Shown piece after piece: positions 1 to 13,287 of a stretch of DNA of 64,000 nucleotides; within the stretch, counting starts at the first letter, position 1, and every line of letters begins with the position of its first letter. The notes under the pieces are model-generated. The model did not search any database and had not been told where the DNA came from. It saw only the letters and a list, made by a program, of their open reading frames with translations. The translations under genes and the position numbers were made by a program. Location of the stretch: positions 6,510,001 through 6,574,000 of the forward strand of contig JAKZAN010000005.1 in the NCBI GenBank assembly GCA_023053545.1, given 5' to 3'. Source of the stretch: Lepidurus packardi. Lineage: Eukaryota > Arthropoda > Branchiopoda > Notostraca > Triopsidae.

Positions 1-2451
1 TGGGGGGTGTCAAGGCTCCCAAAGACCCAAAAGATTTTTACGACGTACGATGGACGTTTCTCAAAGTCTCAACCCACCCTTCAACGACCCCTTCGCCTGA
101 AACTTATCCTAAACTATTTTATATTTAAAATAATAGCAGGCACGTGTACTTCTTGGAAAGTTAACTTAGCCAGATTAATGCGATAAATGATGAGCCAACG
201 TTGGTCCGTCATATATCAAATCATGTACCCTGTCGCCAGTCGAGACAATGCATTCCATCACTTGGCTCACAACTTTTTGGCCATCGCAAGCAGATTATGC
301 AAAAATGCGAGTCAGACCCTGCAAGTCCCTTCGCCAAAGGGTTAATGCTAACATGTCATGCATGTCAATGGCCTTTTGTCATACTTGCAATTGGTAACCT
401 AATGGTCTAAATACCAACAATGACAAATTTGTCACCTACGTGACCAGAATTGATTCTACAAAACGTTTTAGATTAACTCTTACACTGAGCTCCCCCCCCA
501 GAAAAATTGAAATTTATCAAGAACCTGTTCATCAAACTAACAATAAGGCAATACTACTACGAGAATTATCAATTATAAACCTACACTTTAATCCAAAGTC
601 TCTTACTGATCAACCCAATAACCTTTCCATCAGTTCATACATTTTAATTTTTTTTTTCATTTATTGAGGCGTTCATAAATTTGCATGTTCGGCCCTCGAA
701 ACATTAGAACATAAGACCTCAGTACCTTGTAGAATGAACGAGTGTGAATACGCGTGTGTATGTATGTTTCTAAGTACCTAAACCTTTAGTGAAGAAAGTG
801 ATAACTTATCTTAAATGTAAACTAAGTTTAGCAATGAGCGTAGCTCACGCTATTAAATACAGTTTTTTAAAAAGGAAAAAATAACAATAGGAGCATCAAA
901 CATTTTTAAACAAGGACTTTGTCATGAAGGGCAACACACCTATAAAGCCCCTGATAACCAAATTATCAATACTGTCGTATCAGGGAACGTTATCTGCTGA
1001 TAATCTGAGCACGTAAACGCTAAAATGACCATGCTTTGACGTTTTTTCCTTGTTTTTTTGTATTCTCAACTCTCTAACAGTAATTTCTGGGTAACGGAAT
1101 TGCATAGGGGACTGTTGACAAGTTATGGGCGTTTCAGATGGATTCTTAGGGAAAAGCAATGCCAGCATGTGTGATGACGGACGCTTGCAAGACACCCTCG
1201 TTTCTTTCTTTTCTTATTTTCAGAGAGTAGACGTTACAGGGATTTCACCACAGGAGATTTTTGACAGCGAGAAATAAATAAAGACAAACCCCAACATTAG
1301 GGGGTATACCGAGAAATCATAGGCCCCCTTTTTACCTCTCCCAAGGACCTTTTTTCCTTCCTTTCTGCGTTTAATAGAAACTATAAAAAGCGCTTATCGT
1401 GAGATACCGTTGCCTACGCATTCTTTATATGCTGTCGTATTTCTCGTGGTATGTTTGGGACAAATACACGGAGTAAGCAAAGCCAGGAAATGAGATCGGG
1501 CTACAGGATCTCTCAGCTTTAATACCCAACCCCCCTCTCCATCCCCAATTCTGGTTGTCAGCTATCGGGTTCGACAACTGTTTACAAGTTTACATAATCA
1601 GCAGCCACAGGCAAAATCAGATCACTTAGACAAAATTACACAGTACCATGTCCGGGAGCAAAGTCTCTCTAAATACCTTACGAAATTGGGTTAACAGGCG
1701 GTTTCCCGCCAAAACGTTCGACCCTCATTTGCATCGATTTCAGCGTTTCTTGGAAATATCCTTTGACAGGCCCTACTAGGGTGTCAAGCAATCATGTTTG
1801 GTAAAAACCCCCAAATTGGGGTATTCAAGAGTGGCGGACTTGATCGATTTTTCTTCTTTTTTGGGAGAAGGCTATTAGACCCCTCCTCCTCCAAGTCGTT
1901 ACCCAAAACGCGGGCGAAGAATTTAGTAGTATGCAGCAGTTCTCGCCTTCACGGCTTGGACACACGCACCACTTCTAGGTACTACATATATATACAAAGG
2001 GTGCAAAAGAGATATATCACGAAAAAGGGGGAAGAGCCCGAAATCCATTATGAATAATGGGTCCAGCCTTGGGTTGAGCCTTCCCCTCATCACTCATAAC
2101 CTTAACGTTAGAAATCTAAGGACTGAATGTGCCTCCCCCCCGCCTGGCTCAGATCTCTATATCTCTCGCAATCAAGCAATGTTCGTGATGGAATCAAAGG
2201 AAAAGGGGCCATCACTCACCCTTGTTATGGTGTGAAAACACGGGTTCCAGTGGATCTGTCCTACTCCTTCCAATTGTCTCTCCCTGGTGCACACACTCTT
2301 GCTCAAATTGGTATTCAATCTCGTTCACTTCCTAAAATGGTGTATACAAAAGCCATTTAGTAAATTTACAACAAATAAAAATCCAGGTCCTTACAATAAA
2401 TTACAGGAAATGAAATCACCTTTAAGACAAGCTGGAGCTGGCTTATAAAAG
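1..2451. other. non-coding flank, no gene seen
   Basis: Open frames here are short, overlap each other on both strands and carry no recognisable domain or convincing splice-bounded reading. I see only short homopolymer runs and a weak dinucleotide run. It could be intergenic DNA or part of a long intron of a gene outside the window. Confidence 0.5.
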
Positions 2452-2592
2452 TACTGAATGAAAATCGTATACGCTACATAAAGTAAGAAATGTCTCAATG
2501 TTCTAATTATCCGGTAATAAAACCCTGCCGCTCTCTAAGGTCGTCGATTTAAATGTAAAAATCAAGAATTCGGTTTTGGTTTTCAAGGATAC
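2452..2592 (+). repeat. direct repeat copy A flanking the Tigger-like relic
   Basis: A stretch of about 140 bp containing ACGCTACATAAA, ATTATCCGGTAATAAAACC, GCCGCTCTCTAAG and TTTCAAGGATA recurs in the same order and orientation at 3403-3545. Scattered substitutions separate the copies. Copy A ends where the left terminal repeat of the Tigger-like element begins, and copy B starts where the right one ends. The pair is therefore either an outer part of the same composite element or an older repeat into which the transposon landed. Confidence 0.75.
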
Positions 2593-2593
2593 A

Positions 2594-3407
2594 CAGTAGA
2601 TGCCGCTTATTGTGATCACTGGTTATTAGAATCAGCCGCTTTATGGGATCGAATTTTAAAGGACCGATTCAAAATGATAAAATTCATAGCATTTTAGTCG
2701 GTTATTAGAATCAGTTTCAAAAGAAACTTCACACGTACGTGACGAAACTACAGTAGTGATTGCTACATGGATTTTGCACATTCACCAATGACATTGCAAT
2801 TTAGGTCGTTTTGACAATCCTGTCATTTCCAGCCTGCTACTACGCGTAAGGAGAAATCCCTTTTAATTCCCCGGTCAAATAAATGAGCAGGCTGTTCAAT
2901 TGAATGACCAGTTCCTTAATTAGCTGGAAAAATTAGAAAGGATATCGTGTTGAGAACCCTACCGAAGCGTAAGAGCAGGCTTCAAAGGCACAGAGTTAGT
3001 TGTGTTGTTAAAAAAACAAATGGCGACGAACAAGAAAAGGGTTAATTTAAATATAAAGATAATTTGCGGCTCACTGAAACTTATGACAAGTTAAACTGAA
3101 AAGATTTGCCACAAAGGGAAGCGGCCGATAAATTAGGGATTTCTCAATCATCTCTATCGAAATTGTTGAAAAATCGTTGCGAAATAAACAATAGTGAGTG
3201 TAGTGAACCTAGAAAAATGAAACGTGTGGGTAATTGTCAAAAAGTAGATGCTTTGTTTATTCTTTGGTTTAAAGAAGCGCGTTCGTTTCACGCGCCGATT
3301 AATCGTAGCAGTCTATTGCATATTTCCGATTTTCGGCTATTAGAATCTCCGCTTAACAGAATCGATATTTCCTTGACAAACGTGAACACAATAAGCGGCA
3401 TCTACTG
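2594..3407 (+). mobile_element. decayed Tigger/pogo-like DNA transposon, about 0.8 kb
   Basis: The left end reads CAGTAGATGCCGCTTATTG and the right end (to 3407) is its inverted complement, so terminal inverted repeats of at least 18 bp are visible. CAGT ends are usual for the pogo/Tigger group. A subterminal motif, GGTTATTAGAATCAG, occurs at about 2621 and 2700, with an inward variant near 3338. Between the ends lies only a fragment of transposase (see the separate entry), so most of the coding part is lost. A TA target duplication is not clean: TA follows the right end, but the left flank reads TACA. Class assignment is fairly secure from the DNA-binding fragment plus the ends; family name is an inference. 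Confidence 0.75.
3020..3300 (+). pseudogene. Tigger/pogo transposase N-terminal fragment (broken)
   Basis: From about 3076 one frame reads an ETYDKL-type helix followed by LPQREAADKLGISQSSLSKL and then KMKRVGNCQKVDALFIWF-like residues (the real sequence has an extra L) and a HAPIN end. This is the order of the CENP-B/Tigger N-terminal helix-turn-helix pair: the first HTH, then the second HTH with a 'WF..AR....PI' pattern. Upstream, an ATG at 3020 begins a basic stretch (MATNKKR) in another frame. A TGA at 3097-3099 interrupts the frame and at least one indel separates it from the ATG, so the copy is dead. The DDE catalytic domain is missing. It lies inside the inverted repeats at 2594-3407. 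Confidence 0.75.
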
Positions 3408-3545
3408 TATCAAAATAGTAAACGCTACATAAAATAAGAAATTTTTTACTGTTGTAATTATCCGGTAATAAAACCGTGCCGCTCTCTAAGATCGCTAATA
3501 TAAATGTAAAAACGACGAATTTGGTTTGTTTTTCAAGGATATACA
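3403..3545 (+). repeat. direct repeat copy B flanking the Tigger-like relic
   Basis: Second copy of the roughly 140-bp repeat seen at 2452-2592, in the same orientation. It shares ACGCTACATAAA, ATTATCCGGTAATAAAACC, GCCGCTCTCTAAG and TTTCAAGGATA. It overlaps the outermost bases of the right transposon end. Confidence 0.75.
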
Positions 3546-6500
3546 TTGAAAGGAGACTATGCGCAAAAAAGGAGCATGTAGTTCATTTTTTTGCCTACTT
3601 GGATGGTGATGGGGCGTTTTTTAAAGGATCTTCGGCTCCACTTGGTCCCAGAAGCTCGAGCCCCTCCTACTGGGAAAAACAGCCAAGTCAGAAATCAATC
3701 AAACATATGAGTCAAAAACGGTAAAGCATGTCATCGTCGTATTTGTGTCAACACACACATATTCAATGTGCTATAACATTTAACCGGAAAACAGGGGGAG
3801 AAAACACCATATGGTGCCATGTGTGCTCCACTCTCGCTCTCCTCTCTTCGCTCGAATATGTGCTCTATCTCTGGGATGCAAAAACGCGAAAAAGGGGTTC
3901 GTTTTAGAACTAAGCAACTTGGTTAGGGTAAACCTATGAAGTAGAGAATGAGAATGGTATAGGAAAGAAAAGGGGGTGCATGGGTAATGAAGCACAGAAA
4001 ATTTCCGTTTGGATATGTCTGTTCAAAGTCAGGCGAGACGATGACTAAACTTTTACGTACCGTGCGGTATAATGTACACACTAATTCGCACAGCTCATTT
4101 GCCTCCCCCAAAAATAACCCAATTTCCTAGACCGGATCCTTCTTTCTGAACTGTACGGAAAACACTGTTCCACTCATGCACTCGGGGTCATCATTAAAAA
4201 AAAAGAAATCCACACGAAACAAAAAAAGGTATGGCAGCAAGGAGCACAGCAAAATACAAGGAACTTACACACTGCACACCATAACCATATCCAAAGTAAA
4301 TCGGTCCACACTTGAAAAGAAATCCCTAATAACGTTCTCGTGACACGACACACTTTGGGGTTGAAACTAACCAGATTGATCTTTTTTTGAAAGGAGAAAA
4401 CAGAAAAGACGCCGCTACAACACTTGGGAGCACTAGCGGTGAAGCAACCCCTCCGAAGTCTTTAACCCCAGCGTCGATACGACGTCTGCATAGCGCCGCT
4501 AGCGTCGTCGGGTCGACGCTGCACTGACACTGACCTCGACGGCGGCGGCGTCGCGATGCCGACGACGGCCACGTACGGCCTATAGCCAACTCAAAACCAT
4601 ACCACCCTCCCCGAAAAATAAGTACTAAAAGCGAGGGTGCTTTTTACTCCACCCACCTCACCCTTCTTTTTACGAATCCATATTCTACAGCGACAGGCCT
4701 ACTGGTTGAATCTGACTACATCTGAGGTTGGAAGACTGCGCAGTAATATGCATTTATTTCACAGTTCTCAGCTCTCCCGTTTCCTCCCCTCCTTGAGAAA
4801 CCAATTTATTTGAGCTCGAATTACGGCGTGGGGGAAAAAAAGAAGTCAATGCAAAATGAGATCAGCTTTAGGGCAAGCTTTAGAGTGCAGAAATAATGTA
4901 ATAAACCTTGACCTTGTTTTCTCTTAATGAGGAACGAGGAGACGAGAAAAGTGCATATTGACTGACTACAGCTAACGAGTTACCCGGTGATAAAACCTTT
5001 TTCCTCCTTACCCCCTCACGCACCTTGATGACGGGGTTTATTGCACTATGAAGGCAAAAAAAAAAGGAAAATAAACAGAAAAAAGGAAAAATTCTGCAGT
5101 TGGGAGGAGGCTATTCCTTCCACCAGAGGCGCTGGAAGGTCAACAGGGAACGATCAATAATGCTTTTCACTCGCCAACGACGTCGCTCTCGCGTATCACT
5201 ACGGACTATGGACGGTTTACCCCCCTAACCCTCCCTTTTACAATCAATAAGACATAATAAGGGACGCGAGAAACGAAAGAGAGAGTAGGAGAGAGAGAGG
5301 GAGAGAAAAGAAACAAAAACACGAGTGTCTAAGACTCTAAGTAAATAATAAGATGCTGATCTTGTTGACCTAACGAAGCAGGAATATAATTTGCGTGTTC
5401 TTTTTGGCCTTATTTTCTCTCTATACTCTCACTCTCCGCTTTCTGCCTCATGTGAAGCTTTTATACAGCATCTCGAGAAGTTGAGAAACATCTGAACAGG
5501 GGCCTTCCAACGTTCACATCGTACACTCGGGGACTAATTATACGTAGGGATAAAGCTGAAAGCCTGACAGCTTCGACAGCACGAAGAGGTCTTGGACACG
5601 GTTGCTTAATTTGAGTGAATGCTTGAATCTAGTCGCAATGCAAATCCACCAAGTCGTCGAGAAGACGAGGTCAACGAGATCAGTGTTGATGAGTGTCGTG
5701 ATTTCCCGCGCCGGAAATGGTTTTCCATGGGACTTTTTAGGTCTTACGGTCGTACTACAAGGCATTCAAGCTATGTGTACAACGAACAAGACAAGGAGAA
5801 AACGTCAGGGATGCGTGCCTAAATTAAACAGACGTAAAAACGTAATCCTTTTCCATGCGTCTACCGTAAAAGGAAGCACAGCTGTGCACACATACAACAA
5901 TACGTGCATGGAAGCAGAAGACAAAATGGGCCCTTTTCTTGGCTCCTTTTTTTCTTTCTGCTTTAAACAGTTCTGTATGCTGCCAGTACGTAGATTTATC
6001 GAACACGTGCCCATGTGACAAGACATGCCAAGCTTTAAAAAAACTTGTCTGTTTTAGCAGATGAGGGGGGAGGGGGTTAAAGGAGGAGGACAGGGTATAC
6101 ATGGCCTTTTACTTCCCAAATTCTTTTTTTTTGGGGGGGAGGGGGTATGTGTGACTCGCTTGTCCTGTCGCGGCTGCGTCTGGAGGGATAAATATGACTT
6201 CTATAATGGGACCACTCGAGAAGGCTTCTGAGGGCAGATGCTGTCTTAACTATGGTTTCCTTGGATTCCTCTAAAAGCATTCCATGGACTTTTCCGCGCT
6301 TTTTAACTTGGCAAGTTTATGATTATTGGTTATATGACATGTAATATGTATGAGAAGTTGAATCAAGTTTGGGTGACAAGATGATTGCGATTTGAAATCA
6401 AGGACTCAACGACAACTTCGCGTGTCAGTTTTTCGGACTTTGGGCTGCCTTAAAAGACACTATCCTCCGGCGAATCAAGTTACTTTACAAGTGGAATGAC

Positions 6501-9500
6501 AATTTGGTTCCCTAATTATCTATCAGGTAGAAGGGGACCTTGAATCCCAAGACAAGGGTTGAACGGTTCGTTAAAAGTTAGTTATCACATATGACGCGAT
6601 ATTCACCCCGAAACTCGTTGTTTCTGCTCTTTTCCCTTTCCTAATTACCGAGCGCAACGCGATAGCGCACTTAAGCGAAGCTATAGCTTACGTCGAATGC
6701 CGTTTTTAGTAGCTGTCTCTATCTTAGGAGGACAGTAACTTACTAATAAAGACTTATAGTTGGGCAGACGCTTTCCCACGCTATAAACATCTTGCTTCCC
6801 CACTCGTCAAAACACAAATTATATTTCCCGTTGTTTTGATCGATTTTTACACGCTATTTCTATTTAGATATATCGCTTGTTGCACCTGGAAAACAGGCAG
6901 ATAGTACAAGCTTGCTTACACTAGCGATAGATGGCTGCTCCTGCGTTGAAACAAGGGGCATTGTCATTTGCCCCTTGAATTTAGGTAAATAAAAATTTTA
7001 CTTAAAAGTTGCATGCATAGATGGCAGTAAATGTTCCATCCAGGAAAGAGGCCGGCGAATTCAAATAAATGGGATACACATGTAAAGCTTTAGGAAGTAA
7101 ATAAATTCATTGAAAAGGGCTCTGCTTTGCGATGTGCCTAAGCTAACCGTTTGGCTGGTTAGCACGGAAACTTCGATTTTCGAGGTACTTAAACGTGTCT
7201 TAGCGTTCGACACGCCAGTAATATGCGAACAAATGAGCCATATACTCTACAAGGGTTGGAAAAAGAGAAAATGGTAACATTGCGTGGTCGAGGGACTCGA
7301 ATCAACGCACTTCTCCACGAAAATGAAATACGATGGAGGAAGAAATACGGAGCGGTAAAGTTGAGAGTTGAATCCCAGACGCAGACAGTTAAAAGGTGGT
7401 ATGATAACAGAAAAGGGCGTTTGCGTCTTACGGAATTAAATAAGCTCATCTGGGAAAGGTTTGGGGCACTGCGCTTCGCATAAATAGCTCCCTTGACTCC
7501 AGGAGGCTGAGACAATTAATCCTTGGTGTAGTACGACTATAAGAAATATTACTATTACTAGTAGAAAGTTTCTTACCTTTAGTCAGGGACGCACCCCGTG
7601 ATAAAGTGCCATGATTTAGACTCGCCTGAATCCCGGGCTCCGCCTCCTGCAATGCAATCAAAGACCCCAATTAGCCATCCGTTACTAAATTCCAAGACAA
7701 AAATGTCCCAAACAGTGCAACATATTGGAATCTTGGTGACCAATACACCTTTTTTCTCCATCTGTGTACCCCCATCAAGGTTGAGATCAATAAAGTCCTA
7801 CATTACCCCACAAACCCCAACGTTTCTCCACATATGTTCTAGAAAAAACGCACGATGGATAAAGGTCTAAATGGTATGTCGGTAACCTACATAAGAGCAT
7901 TTTCAAATAAAAAAAATCATAATGATAAAAGGAGGAGTCCCGCTTCAGGTAATAGCTATGTGTGCCCCAGACCAGGGACTTTTCCTTTTTCTCAATTACT
8001 TTGCCTATATCTTATTTGCCTTAGCTATTTCAGCCTCTCCGCTGTTTTCACTTTGTTCTGAAGGGACTTAAAACTTAATGGGGTAATATGTAATCAGCCC
8101 TTCCACACACTCGCTCGCATCTTTCTAACCAGCCTACAGCCTCTGCCAAAAGACCTTGACATATGCCTGGTATTCTTCAAGGAGTTAAATTGGAGTCCTC
8201 CAACACCACATCCATCGCTATGGAATACTAAAATAGGCGGTGTTTTTCAAGTTGCTTGGCACCTGCGTCCCGTGCATTTTAAAGGAAAGCAGGTGCCAAG
8301 GGTATATAGACACATCCCATGCACATGCATTACAAGAAACCGAGAAGGCGGCCACATGCCTTTGCATACTTCTTACCACAAATTACTACCGACAAATGAG
8401 ACCTGGCTTACATAGAGAGAAAGTATTACGAAATATGGAAAAAGGGGTATGCCCCATGCTCCCTAACTCATTTGCATTCGACTTACATGCCATATAGACT
8501 AAACAAGACACAGTTTTTATGTCTGTTCCTTATCTTTCTCTCCTTTTCTTTCTTTCTTGCGTTTCACTATTATGAAGAATCTTGCACTCCTTGCAAGCGG
8601 TACTAGAGTGAAATCCACTAGATGGATAACCGTATCATTGCTATCTTAATACCTCTGGCACTTTTTCAGCTTTATTCGAGCGTTGGCTATGGGGTTCACT
8701 TTCTATGTTTTAGCTTTTCAGTCCAAAATAAACTGTCCATCTGGAGACCAAACTGAGTGCGAAAACAAATGGGGCCCATTCCAATATCCTCTTTGGTTTC
8801 TAGTTTTTTTTCTTTATTTTTTTTACCCCGGTCGTTTCTGGATTACAAATTTCTAAATTTACTTGTCTAATTTTATACCTGCTTCTCTTTGGGCTTGTGG
8901 CTACTACCCCATTTCCACCAAGTCAACCAACGGAGTCCAGCAGGCATCTTCTTGTCTTGACGGACAATCTCTCCGGAACATGCAACGCGAACCACACAAC
9001 CAACGCAAGAGCCCCCACAATTCCCACACACAATGTTGTAGGATGCTTTAAAAAGATGTTAGAAGCTTGTGTGGCTGCTGCTGCTTGCTGCTTATCCGGG
9101 TAACAATAGACAGGTGCGTGAATCACTGACTGCATCAGGAACCATGTCCCCCCTGCTGCACACCTGGAAGGAGAGAAAAAATAGCAATCAGATAAAAAAA
9201 AGCGGAGTTCCAACACTACGATACATACTGCGCATGGGAGCTTCATTATCTAGAACCCCTTACGTTATTTATCACCTGAAAGGTCCGAAACCCCTGCAAC
9301 CCTTAAAGCGAGCCCACAAATTTCCGAAACCCGCGTTCGATACATGTGCTTTGAGTCACGCAGTCAGGCGATTTACTCCGCAGTACCGCTCAACGCGATT
9401 ATATATAGTATAAGCTTTTATATCAACGCTTATCATGGGTCCCAAAGGATTTCCATAAAAGATTTGGACGCGGCTGACCAGAGCTCAAAGACTTCATTAT

Positions 9501-12500
9501 TCTGCTATAAAAGTATAGGCATCACACACACGAAAAACAAAATAAAAAGAGAAGAAAAGAGCGTCCACTTGCTGCCAGACAAGATAAAAGACTTTACTTT
9601 ATACTGTTCTATATAACCTAGGAATATCTTGCATTACGGCGCTATTAAAAAAACACAACCGACTTTCCCGCGTCCATTGTCGTGGCAGCTTCTTCCCAGT
9701 ACTATAAAAACATAAGAGGGGTGCGAGGTGGAAGTGAACCATAGCGTATCTAATGCGCCTAACAAGAACGGCTCCAGAGGTGAAAAGTAATTAAGGTGGC
9801 GCCCATCCCGACGTGACTACATTTCATATATCGCGCCATTGAAAGTTTTTCTTCTTCTTCTTTCTTTTTCTTAAAAAAGAAATCATTGACCATGTTGAAC
9901 TTCACAGCTGCAAGATTCCCTTTCAAGTTTTAATCATGCTACGGGTAAAAGGTCTGACGCTTAAACTCGCTTCGGGAATTGTGACACATAAAGAGAGTTG
10001 TTTCGGGGTCCTGGATGGTAACAACAAGTCCTTCCTGCGGACGTCACGCGAGCGTTAGAACAGCCAACACTTTATTTTTGTAATTTCGACGCAATTGGGA
10101 GCTGTGGAACATGACGTCGGAATGTCATCACCGTCTATGCCCCCTTACCTCCCATTAGGATGTCTTGCAATTGGGATGGAAGCTTAAGGTCGAAGAGAAA
10201 ACTCTGTTTGTCCAACGCTGTAACGCTTATTCCACCTCACCTTTTAGTTGATGAGATAGCGGGGAAGGCTCAGTAATTAAAGACATTGTCGAGCTAGAAA
10301 CAATTTCGACCTGAAAGTCTTAAATGAACTTGTCTGCTGGGCTGTCGGTCCCGTCTCCCGAATATAAACTCTATAGAAAAAAGCGCACCAGGACAAGGAG
10401 TAGAGACGCTTGAACAAGAAAAGAGGGAAAAAATGAGCACAAGCACTTGAACAAAAGAAAAGGTTGAAGTGGTTATTGAGAGAATGTGAGTTACAGGCCG
10501 AACACGAACCCGAATCCAGAAGATCCTGGTTCCCTTGGACTATTCGCGAAGAAAGAAAACGAAGCGAAGGTGAGTCGTGTGTAGAAAACGGAATAGGAAT
10601 GCTACATGCAAATGAGCTCCCTCTGAAAGTTTCCGCTTTCATGGCCTGCATTCAAAACATTTGCCTACGGAACACATAAAAAATAAAGACAGATAGCTTC
10701 GCCAGGCATAAAGAGGGGGAAATACAAGACTCGAGAGAAAAGAACCTGTACAACCCATGCTATGCCATGACACCAATTATATTCTTCATAATGAGTTGGG
10801 TCTTTGGAATAAGCACCGAGCGCCAACGCTATCGAGATCAGAAGCGTAGATTAGAAAAAAAAAGCATTCTTTAGGACATGTAACAATTTTCTTTCAAGGT
10901 GAAGGACGACGCTAAAAGTGTGAAGGAATAGGTATAGGGAATTCTGGTGGAGGGGTTTAGGGAAATTAAAGGGAGTCTTGAATAAAAAAAATACCGGCAA
11001 AAAACTCATGCGTGAACATGGAAACGCCATAAAACGTCCCAGTGAGAAAATCGGATAAAAGATTGATTGTTGACTTACTTCGTTCAAAAAAGTTTTAAAA
11101 AATCCACGATGTAGAGCAGCTCCCACAGTCTACTTTTGCTCAAATTCCTTGTATTGAAGGTTCATACGTTCAGCACAAGGCAGATTAACAATCCAGCACT
11201 GACAGATTTTGTTTCGAGGTGTCAAAATAGCACTACCTACGATTAATGAAGATATTAACACTAGGCTTGATTCATTTTGCAGCTGTATAGTCTTTATCCA
11301 AACTTAACTCGTAAAATATCCAGTAGGAGTCACCAAGATCATTTTGCGCGCCAAAATATTTACACAGTAAAGTCATACAATAAGGGCGTACGCATTAAGT
11401 GAAATTAAAACTGAAGTAAAGACAATGTTCCACGTCTTGTGGGCTTTTGGGGAAGAAGCTTGCTAGCAATCTGTACGGCATCTTTCGACGTTCTGACACC
11501 GTCTCGTGTAATCACGGTTCCCTATATCCTGTGGTAGTCGTAGGGCAGGCTGAAAGAGGCGTTGCGAAAGCTGTGCGCTGCAGGGAAGGCCACGCCCCCT
11601 CACTTAAAAACGCAACCGTTGTAGCCCCGCCGCCGTATACTCCTTCGCTTCGTGCGGCAACTGACTTTCCGGCCATTGAGTACAACTGTCACACGATATT
11701 CGGTCTCGGTCAATGTTCACTGGCACCGAAGGAAAACCCAGATAAGAAAACGTAATAATAAGATTTAGGTTAGTACTACCAACGTCGAAGGAGGTGATGG
11801 AGAAATGGGTACTTAACATGGTGAACTTGCTGTCTTGCATTATTTTTTGGGGCTCGTAGTTTTACGATTTCCAGGGTAAAGTCCTCGAGCTATCCCCACC
11901 AGAATTTTTTTTTATTAAAAAACCCGTAATGATTTTCTCCCGTTTCCTTTCGGTTTATTTCATGTTCCCTATTCCCTTTTTAAGTTTTGTCCTTGTGAAG
12001 GAACCTATAAGTCGGACAATACGTGACCAAAGCGACTAAAGGTGACGCGAATCGGATTTGGAATTCAGACTGTACCTAGCTTCCAAGCTTTTTCTTGACA
12101 GGTCCTTCCATTCTGTTGTCTTTTCTCTCCAGAAACCCTTGAGAGCCGCAACTGAACAAAATAATAATAAAAAAAACACGGTTGAGCAAAACAACGAAGA
12201 CGCGCAAATGGAGAAAACATCTTGTATGTGTCCAGCATCCATTTCTGCCTGCTGTGAATCTATTTGCTTTCAAACACCCTCGCGTTGGCTTTTTGACTTG
12301 CCATCTTGGGCTTCTTGTTAATCTTCTCTATGCTCTTTTCCATCCCGGCGCAAGGTTCAGCCACCTTTTAAACAAAATCAAATGTCCCAAACAGCTCAAA
12401 AACTACAAAATTCTCTTCTACATTCCCTTCAATCATCGCAAGCGCAAGGCCAAAACGTTGCAAAACTTCAATAGCTGCTGTGACAATGGACATAATGTCA

Positions 12501-13287
12501 GGTTCTGAACGTGACGCTGCATGACAGAAAGGTTCATGTCCCATCTCGTTTTCTTCTTCTTTCGCTTTGCATACTAATTCCCGCCTCGTCATGCCCTGTA
12601 TAGGCCTACGCATTTGTACAGACCTGGGAATCCAAAGTTCTCCACCAAACAATGTTGGTCGGCTAAGCTTTTGACTTGGGCAAGTTTTTTGTATGTCAGG
12701 TACATTCTATTAAAAAAAACGAGACGGAGAGGGTGAAAAATACCAAATAAATATGTAAAAAGAGGAACTTTAGGGTCTATCGTAAATAAAGATACACGTC
12801 TCCCTTCATTTGCGGTTCAGCAATAGATAGCCGGACGTTGGTGTTGGAAAATTGTATTCAGAAGGTTTCTCCTCGTGACTACGTCCGCCTTGGCACTTAT
12901 TCAGTGCTGCATCTAAGGAAAACCGCAACCATCCGAGTAACCTTAAGCTGGCCAAGAAAATGGGCTTTTTCATCTTCATTATGCCCCCCCCCCCCCAACT
13001 TTTATTGACCCAACTTTAGTCACTCCTTCGAGGGCTTAGGTCGCCCACAGTGCATCAGGCAAAGATATTCAGTGAAAAGTAAGTCACGCACGCAGCAATT
13101 TCGAAACTTTGGCAGAAGTGTTTGTTGTGTCTTTTTTTGGGCTTATAAAAGCAGACGTGCAGTCCTTGTTCATGCCACCACCAACGAAAACCGTTCCAAC
13201 TGAAAGCCCGCAGTGCATAATAAACGCTTTAGGGAATGTCTCTGATTAAACTTCACAGATATTTACACTAATTAAACTTTAAACCCA
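3546..13287. other. 9.7 kb without a supportable gene
   Basis: No conserved protein or domain was recognised on either strand. Two short frames look more protein-like than their surroundings (5619-5822 plus and 12368-12652 minus) but have no homology I can name; they are treated as leads only. Simple sequence is present: a GA-rich tract at 5276-5310, a TTC-rich tract at 9850-9872 and a 13-C run at 12984-12996. A perfect 12-bp inverted repeat lies at 8255-8300. The stretch ends at the 3' side of TMF1, so the last few hundred bases may include its 3' UTR. Confidence 0.5.
8255..8300. repeat. perfect 12-bp inverted repeat (hairpin)
   Basis: CTTGGCACCTGC at 8255-8266 is matched exactly by its reverse complement at 8289-8300, with a 22-nt loop between. 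RNA from either strand could fold into a short GC-rich hairpin. There is no mature-miRNA evidence and no neighbouring gene, so function is unknown. Confidence 0.7.

Noticed and set aside
5602..6018. 138-residue plus-strand frame, the longest in the left flank
   Set aside because: Composition is like random translation and it overlaps three other frames; only the 5619 frame was kept as a weak lead.
7223..7483. Basic 86-residue frame at 7.2 kb
   Set aside because: Open on both strands, no domain, no splice context; not reported as a gene.
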